From positions 1-35,879 of the forward strand of contig JAEUJY010000128.1 in NCBI GenBank assembly GCA_016794525.1: a stretch of 35,879 nucleotides of DNA, in the 5' to 3' direction. Shown here piece by piece: positions 11,941 to 27,340 of this stretch. The notes beneath the pieces are model-generated. The model saw only the letters and a program-made list of their open reading frames with translations, was not told the origin of the DNA and ran no database searches. Source of the DNA: Myxococcales bacterium. Its GTDB lineage: Bacteria > Myxococcota_A > Polyangia > Haliangiales > Haliangiaceae. Position numbers and translations under genes: made by a program. Numbering within the stretch: position 1 is the stretch's first letter; the number at the start of each line of letters is the position of its first letter.

Positions 11941-12915
11941 ATGCTCACGCTCGTCACCGGCGGCACCGGTCTGGTCGGCAACGGCATCGCGAAGCGGCTC
12001 GTCGCCGACGGCCACGCGGTGCGCGCGCTGGTCCGCGATCGCGATCGCGCCGCCCCGCTCCTCCCCGACGTCGAGCTCGTCGTCGGCGACGTCACCGCCC
12101 CCTCCTCCCTCGCCGCGGCGATGACCGGCGTCGGGCGCGTCTACCACGCCGCCGGGATGCCCGAGCAATGGCAACGCGACGACGGCGTGTTCGATCGCGT
12201 CAACCACCTGGGCACGGTCAACGTGCTGGCCGCGGCCAAGGCCGCCGGCGTGGCGCGGGTGGTCTACACGTCGACGATGGACGTCTTCGCGGCGCCGCGC
12301 GGCGGCACGCTGGTCGAGGCCAACCTCGATCCGGCCCCCAAGCACACCGCGTACGAGCGCTCCAAGCAGGCCGCCGATCGCGCGGTCGCAGCCGCAGTCG
12401 CCGACGGCCAGGACGTGGTGTCGGTCAACCCGGCGGCGGTCTACGGCCCGGGCCCGGTCCACGTCGCGCTCAACGGCTTCTTCATCCGCCTGCTCACCGG
12501 CAAGGTGCCGCTGCTGCCGCCCGGCGGCATGTCGGTGGCGTACATCGACGGCGTCGTCGCCGCCCACCTCGCGGCCGCCGAGCGCGGCGGCCGCGGCGAG
12601 CGCTACCTGGTCGCCGACGGCTACGCCACCAACCGCGAGCTGGCGACCGAGGCGGTGACCGCCGCCGGCCGCGGTAAGGTCCCGCGCGCCGCGCCGGCGT
12701 GGCTCCTGGGCGGCCTGGCCGGCGTGAGCGCGCCGCTGGCCCGGCTGTTCCGCTTCACGCCGCTGATCGCGCCGGGCCAGCTGACCTTCCTCCTGTGGCA
12801 GGCGCGGGTCGACAGCACGAAGGCACAGGCCGAGCTCGGCTTCGAGCCGACCCCGCTCGACACCGGCGTCGCGCTGACGATCAGGTTCCTGCACGAGCAG
12901 GGCCTGGTGCCGTAG
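11941..12915 (+). CDS. NAD(P)-dependent epimerase/dehydratase family protein (extended SDR)
   Basis: 324 residues from ATG at 11941. Rossmann NAD(P)-binding motif TGGTGLVG at residues 6-13, then GDVTAPSSL (Asp binding the adenine). Active-site YERSK (YxxxK) and an upstream Ser/Thr cluster (YTSTMDVF) fit the extended short-chain dehydrogenase catalytic set. NPAAVYGPGPVH is the usual substrate-loop motif. It resembles sugar-nucleotide epimerases and 3-beta-HSD/dihydroflavonol reductase-like proteins; the substrate cannot be told. The frame is open upstream to 11863, but ATG at 11941 begins directly before the Rossmann strand. Its 3' end overlaps the convergent xerC by 35 bases. Confidence 0.87.
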   Translation: MLTLVTGGTGLVGNGIAKRLVADGHAVRALVRDRDRAAPLLPDVELVVGDVTAPSSLAAAMTGVGRVYHAAGMPEQWQRDDGVFDRVNHLGTVNVLAAAKAAGVARVVYTSTMDVFAAPRGGTLVEANLDPAPKHTAYERSKQAADRAVAAAVADGQDVVSVNPAAVYGPGPVHVALNGFFIRLLTGKVPLLPPGGMSVAYIDGVVAAHLAAAERGGRGERYLVADGYATNRELATEAVTAAGRGKVPRAAPAWLLGGLAGVSAPLARLFRFTPLIAPGQLTFLLWQARVDSTKAQAELGFEPTPLDTGVALTIRFLHEQGLVP

Positions 12916-13882
12916 CCGCCGGCGCCGGCTCGGCCTGGGCCCGCGGGTGGGCCGCGTCGTAGACCTTCATCAGGTGGTCGAGCGAGATCTTGGTGTAGAT
13001 CTGCGTCGACGACAGGCTGGCGTGGCCGAGCAGCTCCTGGATCGAGCGCAGGTCGACGCCGCCGTCGAGCAGGTGGGTCGCGAACGAGTGGCGCAGCGCG
13101 TGGGGCGTGGCCGGCGCGGTGACGCCCGAGGCGATGGCCCAGGCGCGGGTCAGGCGCTGCGCCGAGCGCGCGGTCAGCCGGGTGCCGCTGGCGTTGACGA
13201 ACAGCGCCGGCCCGGGCGCCCAGCCGCGCGCGGCCTGCCACGCCGCGATCGCCCGCGCCGCGGCGTCGCCCAGCGGCACGATGCGGCGCTTGCCGCCCTT
13301 GCCGCGCGCGACGGTGACGGTCCAGGTGCCGTAGCGATCGCGCTCGAGGTCGGTGGCGTCGAGCGCGCACGCCTCGGACACGCGCAGGCCGGCGCCGTAT
13401 AGCACCTCGAACAGCGCGGCGTCGCGCAGCGCCAGCGCCTCGGCCCGCGCCGCCTCGGCCTGGCCGCGCCGCCGCACCGTCGGCCGGGGCCCGCCGGCCG
13501 GGGCCTCGACCAGCCGGAACGCGTCGTCGACGTCGAGCGCCCGCGGCAGCGCCTGCTTCTTCTTGGGGCCGCGGATCGCCGCCGCCGGGTTGCCGGCGAT
13601 CGCGCCGCGCTTGTGCAGGAAGCGAAAGAACGTGCGCAGCGCGGAGAGCTTCTTGCCGATCGTCGCGGCGTCGTTGGCGTCGAACAGGCTGGCCAGGTGG
13701 CGGCGCACCTCGATCGCGTCGATCGCCGCCGGCGAGAGCGGCGGCCGCGGCGCGCGGCGCGCGGCGACGCCGGCGCGGAACGCCTCGACCTCGGCCAGGT
13801 ACACCGCGCTGGTCCGCGGCGAGTAGCCGCGCTCGCTGGCGAGGTACGCGGTGAACGCCGCGATCGCAGCCGACCAGTCCAT
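12881..13882 (-). CDS. xerC: Tyrosine recombinase XerC
   Basis: Site-specific recombinase that resolves chromosome dimers at dif together with XerD. 333 residues. About 5-120: SAM-like core-binding domain. The catalytic residues are all visible: Arg in GAGLRVSEA, Lys in GKGGKRR, HALRHSFATH (HxxR), LLGHASLSS and the nucleophile Tyr in TQIYTK. An insertion of ~20 Arg/Ala-rich residues near 150 (PRPTVRRRGQAEAARAEA) extends the family norm of ~300. ATG at 13882 has a TAGGAT box 6 bases upstream (13889-13894). It lies 73 bases after the nuoN stop on the same strand. XerD cannot be excluded, but XerC is more likely by N-terminal length. Confidence 0.9.
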   Translation of the reverse strand: MDWSAAIAAFTAYLASERGYSPRTSAVYLAEVEAFRAGVAARRAPRPPLSPAAIDAIEVRRHLASLFDANDAATIGKKLSALRTFFRFLHKRGAIAGNPAAAIRGPKKKQALPRALDVDDAFRLVEAPAGGPRPTVRRRGQAEAARAEALALRDAALFEVLYGAGLRVSEACALDATDLERDRYGTWTVTVARGKGGKRRIVPLGDAAARAIAAWQAARGWAPGPALFVNASGTRLTARSAQRLTRAWAIASGVTAPATPHALRHSFATHLLDGGVDLRSIQELLGHASLSSTQIYTKISLDHLMKVYDAAHPRAQAEPAPAATAPGPARAGT

Positions 13883-13942
13883 CGCGGGATCCTAGGCCCG
13901 CCCCGCCGCCGCAGCCAGTTCTCGGCGATCGCGCCCGGTCAC

Positions 13943-13954
13943 GCCGGGCCCGGC
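13943..13954. repeat. 12-bp perfect palindrome after nuoN
   Basis: GCCGGGCCCGGC directly follows the nuoN stop (13956-13958 on the minus strand). It could help end the nuo transcript, but there is no T-run. Confidence 0.35.
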
Positions 13955-13955
13955 C

Positions 13956-15415
<1,460 letters not shown>

Positions 15416-15419
<4 letters not shown>

Positions 15420-17112
15420 GGCTGACCTCCGGCGTTGCCGCCCAGGCGCGCCGCCGCGGCGTCGAGCTTCGCGGCGGCACCCTCGAGCTTGGCCTTGAGC
15501 GCGTCGGGCGAGCCCTCGGCGTTCATCATGCGGGCCGGCCCGTCAGGCTCGGCGAGCTTCTCGTGATAGTCGGCGATGAAGGCCTTCACCGACGGCTCCA
15601 TCTTGGCCAGGAACGGCCGGGGGAAGAACCCGAGCACGAAGATCAGCACCACCAGCGGCAGGAACACCGCCTTCTCGCGGATGCTCAGGTCCGGCAGGTG
15701 GCCGTTCTTGGCCTTGTCGAGCGGGCCGAAGAACACCTTCTGGAACATGAACAGCAGGTAGATGGCGCCGAGGATGACGCCGGTGGTCGAGATCGCGGCC
15801 AACAGGCGCGGCGACGGCAGGTAGTGCGGCCAGTTGGTCGGGAAGGTGTCGCCGGCGTTGAACGTGCCGAACAGCGACAGGAACTCGCCGACGAAGCCCG
15901 ACAGGCCCGGGAGGCCGGCCGAGCCCATCACGATGATCAGGTACAGGCCGCTGAACACCGGCATCTGCTTCCAGATGCCGCCGTACTCGGCCAGCCGGCG
16001 GGTGTGGCGGCGCTCGTAGAGCATGCCGATGCCGAGGAACAGGCCGCCGGTGGTGAGGCCGTGCGACAGCATCGCGTAGATCGAGCCCTCGATGCCCGAC
16101 ACCGTCAGCGAGAACAGGCCGATCGCGCAGAACCCGAGGTGCGACACCGACGAGTACGCCACCAGCTTCTTGACGTCGTCCTGGGCGAACGCGACGACCG
16201 CGCCGTAGACGATGCCGACGACCGCGAGGATGGCGATGTACGGGGCCAGCACCGCGGCGCCGTGCGGGAACAGCGGCATCGCCAGCCGGATGAAGCCGTA
16301 GATGCCGAGCTTGAGCAGCACGCCGGCCAGGATCACCGAGCCGGGGGTGGGCGCCTCGACGTGGGCGTCGGGCAACCACGTGTGCAGCGGGAACAGCGGG
16401 ATCTTGATCGCGAACGCCAGCGCGAAGGCGGCGAAGCACCACACCTGCGCGTCGTGCGGCAGCACCAGGTGGGCCAGGCCCAGGGTCTGGCCGGTCTCGG
16501 TGATGTGGGTGAGCTCGGTGGTGTAGATGCCGGTCACCTGGCCGTGCTGGACGTACAGGTAGAAGATCGCGACCAGCATCAGCAGCGAGCCGACCATCGT
16601 GTACAGCACGAACTTGATCGACGCGTAGAGCCGGCGCTGCCCGCCCCAGATGCCGATCAGCAGGTACATCGGGATCAGCATCACCTCCCAGAACACGTAG
16701 AACACGAACAGGTCGAGCGAGACGAACGCGCCGAGCATGCCGGTCTCGAGGACCAGGAACGCGGCGACGAACTCGCGGACGTGCTTCTCGATCGACTTGG
16801 TCGCGGCCAGGAGGGTCAGCGGCGTCAGGAAGGTGGTCAGGAGCACCAGCCACAGCGAGATGCCGTCGATGCCCAGCTTCATGTGGATGCCGAGGCTCTT
16901 GACCCACACCGCGTCGGTGGTGAGCTGGTAGCCCGCGGCCTTGCCGTCGAAGTAGCGCAGCACGAGCAGCGACATCACGAAGGTCGCGGTCGACACGACC
17001 AGGCCGACGCCGCGGGCGATCGAGCCCTCGCCGCGCGGGGTCAACATCACGAACAGCGCGCCGAGCAGCGGCAGCGCCAGGATGACGGGCAGGACGAAGC
17101 CGCCGGTCGGGT

Positions 17113-17116
<4 letters not shown>
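15416..17116 (-). CDS. nuoM: NADH-quinone oxidoreductase subunit M
   Basis: Antiporter-like complex I subunit. 566 residues. Motifs visible: FYVFWEVMLIPMYLLIGIWGG near residue 130 with the conserved channel Glu, KIPLFPLHTWLPDAHVEAPT, and DDVKKLVAYSSVSHLGF. About 50 residues of Ala-rich coiled tail (ALKAKLEGAAAKLDAAAARLG) follow the last helix, longer than the E. coli protein. ATG at 17116 has a strong Shine-Dalgarno GGAGGTGA inside the nuoL coding end and overlaps the nuoL stop by four bases. Confidence 0.96.
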
Positions 17117-19467
<2,351 letters not shown>

Positions 19468-19479
19468 GAGCTGGGCGGC

Positions 19480-19809
19480 CTAGTGCTTGAGGAGGTTCAT
19501 GCGGTCGACGTCGACGTGGCGACGACCGCGGAAGATCGCGACGACGATGGCCAGCCCGACCGCGACCTCGGCGGCGGCGACGGCCATGACGATCATCGCG
19601 AACGAGTGGCCGCCCAGATCCCCGTGCATGCGCGCGAAGGTCAGGATGGTCAGGTTGCCGGCGTTGAGCATCAGCTCGATGCTCATCATGATGATCAGCG
19701 CGTTGCGGCGCAGCAGCACGCCGCCGACGCCGATCGCGAACAGGACGGCGCCGAGCACCAGGAAGTGCGCGTAGCCGACCTCGGAGAACACCGTCGACAG
19801 GTTCGGCAT
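19480..19809 (-). CDS. nuoK: NADH-quinone oxidoreductase subunit K
   Basis: Small three-helix complex I subunit, 109 residues. The conserved [30 protein letters not shown] motif region, with the Glu residues essential for proton transfer, is intact (split here for length: [10 protein letters not shown] then MSIELMLNA). ATG at 19809 shares one base with the nuoJ stop (TGATG arrangement) with a GGGAGG Shine-Dalgarno inside nuoJ. Confidence 0.95.
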   Translation of the reverse strand: MPNLSTVFSEVGYAHFLVLGAVLFAIGVGGVLLRRNALIIMMSIELMLNAGNLTILTFARMHGDLGGHSFAMIVMAVAAAEVAVGLAIVVAIFRGRRHVDVDRMNLLKH

Positions 19810-20608
19810 CAGTGGCCTCCCGTGGTGGCGGCCTCGGTGGCGGGCTCGTCATCCTTGAGCGGCCGGGCGATCGCGATCGCGCCGACCACCGCGATGAGCA
19901 GCGTCAGCGACACCGCCTCGAAGGGGAACAGGTAGTCGTTGAACAGGTTCATGCCGACCGCGGCGGTCGAGCCCCAGTCGTCGCCGGCCGCGGTCTTGGC
20001 CGGGGCGGCGTTCTGGGCGACGGTCACGTGCGACGGCACGTCGATCAGCACCGAGCCGATGCGGAATACCAGGTAGGCCATCGCCAGCCCGGCCAGGACC
20101 TTGCCGACCCGCCCGGACAGCGCGAACGGCTCGTCCTCGGGCTTGTTGAGGATCATGATGACGAAGACGAACAGCACCATGATCGCGCCGGCGTAGACCA
20201 GCATCTGGATGATCGCGAGGAAGTGCGCGTACAGCAGCATGTACAGCGCCGCCAGCGCGAAGAACGTCCCGACCATGCCCATCACCGCGGTGATCAGGTT
20301 GCGGCGGGTGATGACGAACAGCGAGCCGAGCACGGTCAGGGCGGCGAAGCCCCAGAACGCGAAGGCCATGCCGCCCTTGGTGCGCTTGGCGGCGGCGTTG
20401 GTCGGCGCGCCGGGCGCGGGCGACGCGACGCTGTCGCGCTTGCTGACGGTCTTGCCGGCGGTGGTCGCCGAGCGCGGCGGATCGAAGTCCGGCGCGGGGC
20501 CGACCTTGGCGTCGACCGGCGCCGGCGCGCCCTGGGCGTGGGCGGCCCCGGCGTCGAGCGCCAGCACGGCGAACAGGACCGCGAGGATCGCGGTCAGGAC
20601 ACGGGCGG

Positions 20609-20612
<4 letters not shown>
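19809..20612 (-). CDS. nuoJ: NADH-quinone oxidoreductase subunit J with an unusual signal-peptide-bearing N-terminus
   Basis: 267 residues against ~165-200 usually. The NuoJ core starts near residue 83 ([15 protein letters not shown]) and holds the five helices, with [19 protein letters not shown] matching the family's conserved TM3 region. Before it are a signal-peptide-like stretch (residues 1-26, [22 protein letters not shown], probable AHA|Q cleavage) and a Pro/Ala/Lys-rich linker. Either the N-terminus is exported and cut, or it is an extra anchor. ATG at 20612 overlaps the nuoF stop by four bases. A later Met start (MAFAFW) would give a classical NuoJ; the ATGA coupling argues for the longer form. 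Confidence 0.92.
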
Positions 20613-21942
<1,330 letters not shown>

Positions 21943-21946
<4 letters not shown>

Positions 21947-22440
21947 ACGATCTCGCCTTCGGGCCGCGGCGTCTTGCGCAGCTCGTCGAGGATGGTGTCG
22001 ACGTCCTTGGGCTCGACGTCGAGGAAGTAGCGGGTCCCGCACACGATCGCCGGCGCGTTGGCGCACGCGGCGATGCACTCCTCCTCGACGATCGTGAAGT
22101 CGCCGGCGGTGCCGCCCTTCTTCACGCCGAGCTTCTTCTCGAAGGCGGCCATGACGTCGTAGGCGCCCCGCAACATGCACGAGATGTTGGTGCAGATGCG
22201 CAGGATGTTCTTGGCCGCGGGCTCGCGGCGGAACATCGTGTAGAAGGTCGCCACGCCGTAGACGTGGGCGTAGGGCAGGTCCAGCGTCTCGGCGACGAGC
22301 TTGAGCGCGTCGTCGGACAGGAACCCATGCTCCTTCTGCGCGAGGTGGAGCGCTGCCAGCACCACCGGCTTGGAGCTGGGGTATTTCTGCAAGAGGTCGG
22401 AGATCTTCTTGCGGGCGTCGGCGGAGAATTCTAGTGACAT
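21943..22440 (-). CDS. nuoE: NADH-quinone oxidoreductase subunit E
   Basis: Thioredoxin-like 2Fe-2S subunit of complex I (24-kDa homologue). 165 residues, normal. Cluster ligands: CTNISCM (two Cys four apart) near residue 100 and EECIAACANAP (two Cys three apart) near residue 137. First gene of the block; ATG at 22440 is preceded by an AGAGGG Shine-Dalgarno and a good promoter at 22479-22507. Confidence 0.96.
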
Positions 22441-22478
22441 CGGCCAGTTGCCCTCTGCCCAGGGGTCGAGCGGGCGCG

Positions 22479-22507
22479 AACATACGGACCTGCCCCCAGC
22501 CAGTCAA
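22479..22507 (-). promoter_or_regulatory. Promoter of the nuoEFJKLMN operon
   Basis: On the minus strand TTGACT (22502-22507, 5/6 to consensus), 17 bases, TATGTT (22479-22484, 4/6). Predicted transcription start near 22472, about 32 bases before the nuoE ATG. The remainder of the 237-base divergent interval (22441-22677) toward the acyltransferase gene shows no other clear site. Confidence 0.6.
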
Positions 22508-22677
22508 GAGAGGCTCCCCGCCAAGTCGGCACCGCGCCACGAGATCGCGCCGGTGGGCCGCCGCCGCCGCCCGCACCTATTACTGACGGCCGGACCGCCC
22601 GGCGCCTGGTCCGCCTTCGCGAGAGATCGCGGCACGGGTTGCCGGGGGCCCCGGCGGCTGTGGTACCTGACCGACCC

Positions 22678-23595
22678 ATGGCCGAAGAGCCGTCGACTCC
22701 CTCCGGCGCGACCCCCGCCGACCTGACCCGCATCGAGAAGGTGGCGATCCGCCTGGCGGCGCTCACCAACGAGCACCCGATCGGCAAGGTCCTGCAGGAC
22801 CACTTCTTGCGCGGGGTGACCTACCCCTGGGTGCGGCTGGGCATGGCCCACCGCTGCCTGTTCGAGGGCCTCGACGAGGTGGTCGCGCTGCAGCCCGACC
22901 GCGGCCTGTTGATCGCCTCCAACCACCGCAGCTTCTTCGATCAGTACTCGCTGCTGCTCGGGCTGTACCTGGCGCGCACGCCGTGGATCCGGTCGATCAA
23001 CTTCCCGGTCCGCTCGAACTTCTTCTACGAGCAGCCGCTGGGCATGCTGGTCAACTGGGGGGTCGCCGCCGGCGCGATGTACCCGCCGGTGTTCCGGCAG
23101 CGCGAGCGCACCGCCGCCAACAAGGCCACGGTCGACAAGCTGGTCGAGATGCTGGCCAACCCCGGCGCGGTGATCGGCGTCCACCCCGAGGGCACCCGCA
23201 ACAAGGGCAGCGATCCGTACGAGATGCTGCCGGCGATGCCGGGCATCGGCCAGATCGCGCTGCAGGCCAAGCCGATCGTGATCCCGGTGTGGATCGGCGG
23301 GCTCGAGAACGACTTCGTGAGCGAGTTCCGCACCAACTACGTGCGCGGCATCCGCCGCACCCGCCCGGTGATCGCGGTGTGGGGCAAGCCGGTCGACTAC
23401 TCGCAGTACCTGGCGCAGAAGCCGCGGCCGGCGCTGTACAAGAAGTGCGCGGACCTGTTCCGCGACGAGATCCTGGCGCTGTCGGCGCGCGAGAAGGTGC
23501 TGCGCGCGCAGTGCGCGGCCGGCGAGATCGCCGACGACGATCCGCGGTGGATCGTCAACCGCGACCACGACCGGCTGTACGCCAAGCGGGCGTAG
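22678..23595 (+). CDS. PlsC-like 1-acyl-sn-glycerol-3-phosphate acyltransferase family protein
   Basis: 305 residues. Catalytic NHRSFFD (HxxxxD) near residue 81 and HPEGTRNKG (EGTR, phosphate binding) near residue 175 define the PlsC/LPLAT acyltransferase fold. These enzymes acylate lysophosphatidate or related acceptors at the inner membrane. An N-terminal extension of ~55 residues and a polar C-terminus follow a family seen in myxobacteria; the acceptor is uncertain. ATG at 22678. Convergent with the outer-membrane protein gene 16 bases downstream. Confidence 0.88.
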   Translation: MAEEPSTPSGATPADLTRIEKVAIRLAALTNEHPIGKVLQDHFLRGVTYPWVRLGMAHRCLFEGLDEVVALQPDRGLLIASNHRSFFDQYSLLLGLYLARTPWIRSINFPVRSNFFYEQPLGMLVNWGVAAGAMYPPVFRQRERTAANKATVDKLVEMLANPGAVIGVHPEGTRNKGSDPYEMLPAMPGIGQIALQAKPIVIPVWIGGLENDFVSEFRTNYVRGIRRTRPVIAVWGKPVDYSQYLAQKPRPALYKKCADLFRDEILALSAREKVLRAQCAAGEIADDDPRWIVNRDHDRLYAKRA

Positions 23596-23611
23596 CCCGG
23601 CGGACCGGCCG

Positions 23612-24229
23612 CTACATCGTCGTGCCGACCGCGAACAGGACGTCGAGGTCGATGCCGGTGTACTCGAAGTCGAAGTCGTCGGGATCGGCGGGGTCGTCGT
23701 CGTCGAAGTGCAGCGCGATCGGTAGCGCCAGCTGGGCGCTGACGATGGCGCCGCCGAGCCGCACGCCGACGCCGCCGCCGACCTCGAGCGCCAGCCCGAC
23801 GTCGGTCTCGCTGGTGTCGACCGACTGGCCGAGCAGCGTGCCGGTCACGGCGTAGCGCGCCAGGTCGACGCCGGCGCCGCCGCGGACGAAGCCGACGCCC
23901 TTGGCGCCGAGCGGCCACTGGCCGCGGGCGCCGACCAGCCCGCGGAACCGCCACGCCGAGGCCTCGAGGCCGAAGAACTGCGCGTTGTCGAGGCTGACCG
24001 GCGTGACGTCGAGGCCGAGGTCGACGCCGACGCCGCGCTCGCCGACCGACGCGGCGTGGACCGCGAACTTGGCGCTGTTGTCGACGGTGTCGGCGTAGTC
24101 GTCTTCGGCCAGCGGCAGGCCGCCGCCGACGGCCAGCTCGACCAGGCCGTCGGCCCGGGCGGTGGTGGTGGTGGCGGCGGTGGCGGCGGTCGCGGCGACG
24201 ACGAGGGGCACGAGGATCGAGGCGCGCAT
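23612..24229 (-). CDS. Small outer-membrane beta-barrel-like protein
   Basis: 205 residues. A Sec signal peptide (residues 1-26, Ala/Thr-rich, ending ARA|DG) is followed by repeated short amphipathic strands separated by Gly-rich turns (for example VGLALEVGGGVGVRLGGAIVSAQLALP). The last residues include a hydrophobic strand (DLDVLFAVGTTM). An acidic DDDDPADPDDFDFEY loop near residue 175 is notable. This fits a small 8-strand opacity/OmpA-type barrel, exact family unknown. ATG at 24229 has TAGCGT at 24236-24241, 6 bases upstream. It may instead be transcribed with the upstream DUF2007/two-component genes (37-base gap). Confidence 0.7.
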   Translation of the reverse strand: MRASILVPLVVAATAATAATTTTARADGLVELAVGGGLPLAEDDYADTVDNSAKFAVHAASVGERGVGVDLGLDVTPVSLDNAQFFGLEASAWRFRGLVGARGQWPLGAKGVGFVRGGAGVDLARYAVTGTLLGQSVDTSETDVGLALEVGGGVGVRLGGAIVSAQLALPIALHFDDDDPADPDDFDFEYTGIDLDVLFAVGTTM

Positions 24230-24266
24230 GGCCCGACGCTACCCGAGATCGCCCGGCGAGGGTCGC

Positions 24267-24875
24267 TCAGCGGGTGACCCGGGCCGGCGGCAGCTCGGCC
24301 GCGACCGCGGTGGTGCGGGCGATCTCCCACAGCGCGCCGACCACGTCGGTGACCACCGCGCCGACGATCAGCGCGGTCGCGATCGCGACGTTGCCGGCGG
24401 CGAGGTGCCGCCAGCCGAGGATCTGCGCCGCGGCCAGCGTGATGCCGCGCTTCCACGCCCGGGCGCTCAGGTGCGCGGTGCCGTGCTGCAGCATCAGGCC
24501 GATCAGCGCGGCGCCGACCATGCGCTTGTTGCGCCCGACCCGGGCCAGCGTGTCGACCGGCGACCGCACCAGCGCGCCGTCGGGCGACACCTCGTCGGCC
24601 CGCTCGGCGGTGTCGTCGGCGGGGATCTCGTCGTCGGCCAGCGCCGCCGCCCCGCCCTCGCGCAGCTCGGCGATCAGCGCGGCGGCGTCCTCGGCGTCGT
24701 CGCGATCGACCCACACGTCGAGCGCGATCGCCGCGGCGCCCATGCCCACCATCGCCGCGTGGTGCTCACCGCTGATGTGGACGACGATGTCGTGGCCGGT
24801 GAGCACCGACCGGATCACCGCGGCCTCGGCGCTGTCGCGGCAGGTCGCGATCCGGACCCGGCGGTCCGCGGTCAC
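24267..24875 (-). CDS. DUF2007-like putative signal-transducing protein with hydrophobic C-terminus
   Basis: 202 residues from GTG at 24875, overlapping the response-regulator stop (GTGA). About 6-72: a ferredoxin-like module ([20 protein letters not shown]...[22 protein letters not shown]) resembling DUF2007, a small regulatory family seen near PII-type signalling proteins. An acidic linker (about 73-115) leads to two or three hydrophobic segments (about 125-185) that look membrane-inserted. Its coupling to the regulator gene suggests an accessory role in that two-component pathway (inference). Confidence 0.65.
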   Translation of the reverse strand: MTADRRVRIATCRDSAEAAVIRSVLTGHDIVVHISGEHHAAMVGMGAAAIALDVWVDRDDAEDAAALIAELREGGAAALADDEIPADDTAERADEVSPDGALVRSPVDTLARVGRNKRMVGAALIGLMLQHGTAHLSARAWKRGITLAAAQILGWRHLAAGNVAIATALIVGAVVTDVVGALWEIARTTAVAAELPPARVTR

Positions 24876-25567
24876 GGCACCAGCTTGTAGCCGAGGCCGT
24901 AGACCGTCAGGATGTGGCGCGGGTTCTTCTGGTCCTCCTCGAGCTTGCGCCGCAGCTTGACGATGAAGTTGTCGACGGTGCGGTTGGTCGAGGCCGCGCT
25001 GACGCCCCACACCTTGTCGAGCAGCTCCTCGCGCGACACCGCCTCGTCGGCGCGCTCGCGCAGGAGCTTGAGCACCTCGAGCTCGTAGAACGTCAGGCGC
25101 TTGCTCTGCCGGCCGCGGGTGATGGTGTGCTTGCGCGCGTTGACGGTCCACGGCCCGATCGCGAACGTCTCGTCGGACGCGGCCATCCGGCTCTGGCGCC
25201 GGAAGATCGCGTTGATGCGCGCGATCAGCTCGGCCACCGAGAACGGCTTGGTGACGTAGTCGTCGGCGCCGGCGTCGAGGCCCCGCACCTTGTCGGCCTC
25301 CTGGGCCTTGGCGGTGAGGATGATGATCGGCACCGCCGGATCGCGGGCCCGCAGCGCCTCGCACACCCGGTAGCCGTTGTCGTCGGGCAGCATCAGATCG
25401 AGCAGCACCAGGTCGGGCTGCCAGTCGGCGGCCGCCGACAGCCCCTCGGCGCCGGTGCCGCGGGCCTCGACGGTGAAGCCCTCGAAGGTCAGGGCGTCCT
25501 TGAGGCCGCGCACGATGTCGGGCTCGTCCTCGACGATCAGGATGCGCTTGCTGCCTTCGCTGGCCAC
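24872..25567 (-). CDS. OmpR/PhoB-family response regulator
   Basis: 231 residues. Receiver domain about 8-122: acidic pair ED in IVEDEPD, phospho-acceptor Asp in LVLLDLMLP, conserved Thr in ILTAKA and Lys in VTKPFS. Winged-helix DNA-binding domain about 135-230: [31 protein letters not shown] and the recognition helix region [18 protein letters not shown] ending in GYKLVP. GTG start at 25567. It lies 24 bases after its kinase gene. Confidence 0.94.
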   Translation of the reverse strand: MASEGSKRILIVEDEPDIVRGLKDALTFEGFTVEARGTGAEGLSAAADWQPDLVLLDLMLPDDNGYRVCEALRARDPAVPIIILTAKAQEADKVRGLDAGADDYVTKPFSVAELIARINAIFRRQSRMAASDETFAIGPWTVNARKHTITRGRQSKRLTFYELEVLKLLRERADEAVSREELLDKVWGVSAASTNRTVDNFIVKLRRKLEEDQKNPRHILTVYGLGYKLVP

Positions 25568-25591
25568 GGCGGGTGGATTCTTACCACGGCG

Positions 25592-27127
<1,536 letters not shown>

Positions 27128-27185
27128 CGGCGGCGGGTTATAGCGCGGGTGGGATCTTTTGGGGCGATCTTCTAAGTGGGGATGG

Positions 27186-27195
27186 TTGCTAGCAA
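27186..27195. repeat. 10-bp palindrome in the divergent interval
   Basis: TTGCTAGCAA is a perfect palindrome between the sensor kinase and the zinc-ribbon/H1 gene. It could be an operator half or chance. Confidence 0.25.
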
Positions 27196-27233
27196 TCGCG
27201 CATCGTGTTACGAGGCTAACTGAATCGACGCAG

Positions 27234-27259
27234 GCCATCCGGAGTGGGGCTCGGATGGC
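27234..27259. promoter_or_regulatory. Inverted repeat, candidate operator upstream of the zinc-ribbon/H1 gene
   Basis: GCCATCCG (27234-27241) and CGGATGGC (27252-27259) form a perfect 8-bp inverted repeat with a 10-base spacer. The right arm covers the place where the -35 of the TAGAAT promoter (27276-27281) would lie, so a bound protein could act there. The neighbouring DNA is noticeably less GC-rich than coding DNA here. Confidence 0.45.
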
Positions 27260-27275
27260 AGTATTCTCAGTAACT

Positions 27276-27281
27276 TAGAAT
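27276..27281 (+). promoter_or_regulatory. Candidate -10 box for the zinc-ribbon/H1 gene
   Basis: TAGAAT matches 5/6 of the -10 consensus. It lies about 60 bases before the ATG, leaving a 5' leader of about 53 bases. No good -35 is present, which suits an activator-dependent or alternative-sigma promoter. Confidence 0.4.
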
Positions 27282-27340
27282 TCGACTCGCTGACACGCAA
27301 TCCGGATTTCGCCCCTCGCGACAAGCCAAGGAAGCCTGGG

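Noticed and set aside
11773-12894. Upstream extension of the JAB gene frame
   Set aside because: It lies antisense to the epimerase gene and is Arg/Val/Asp-rich without a domain; the TATCGT box and ATG at 11772 favour the shorter gene.
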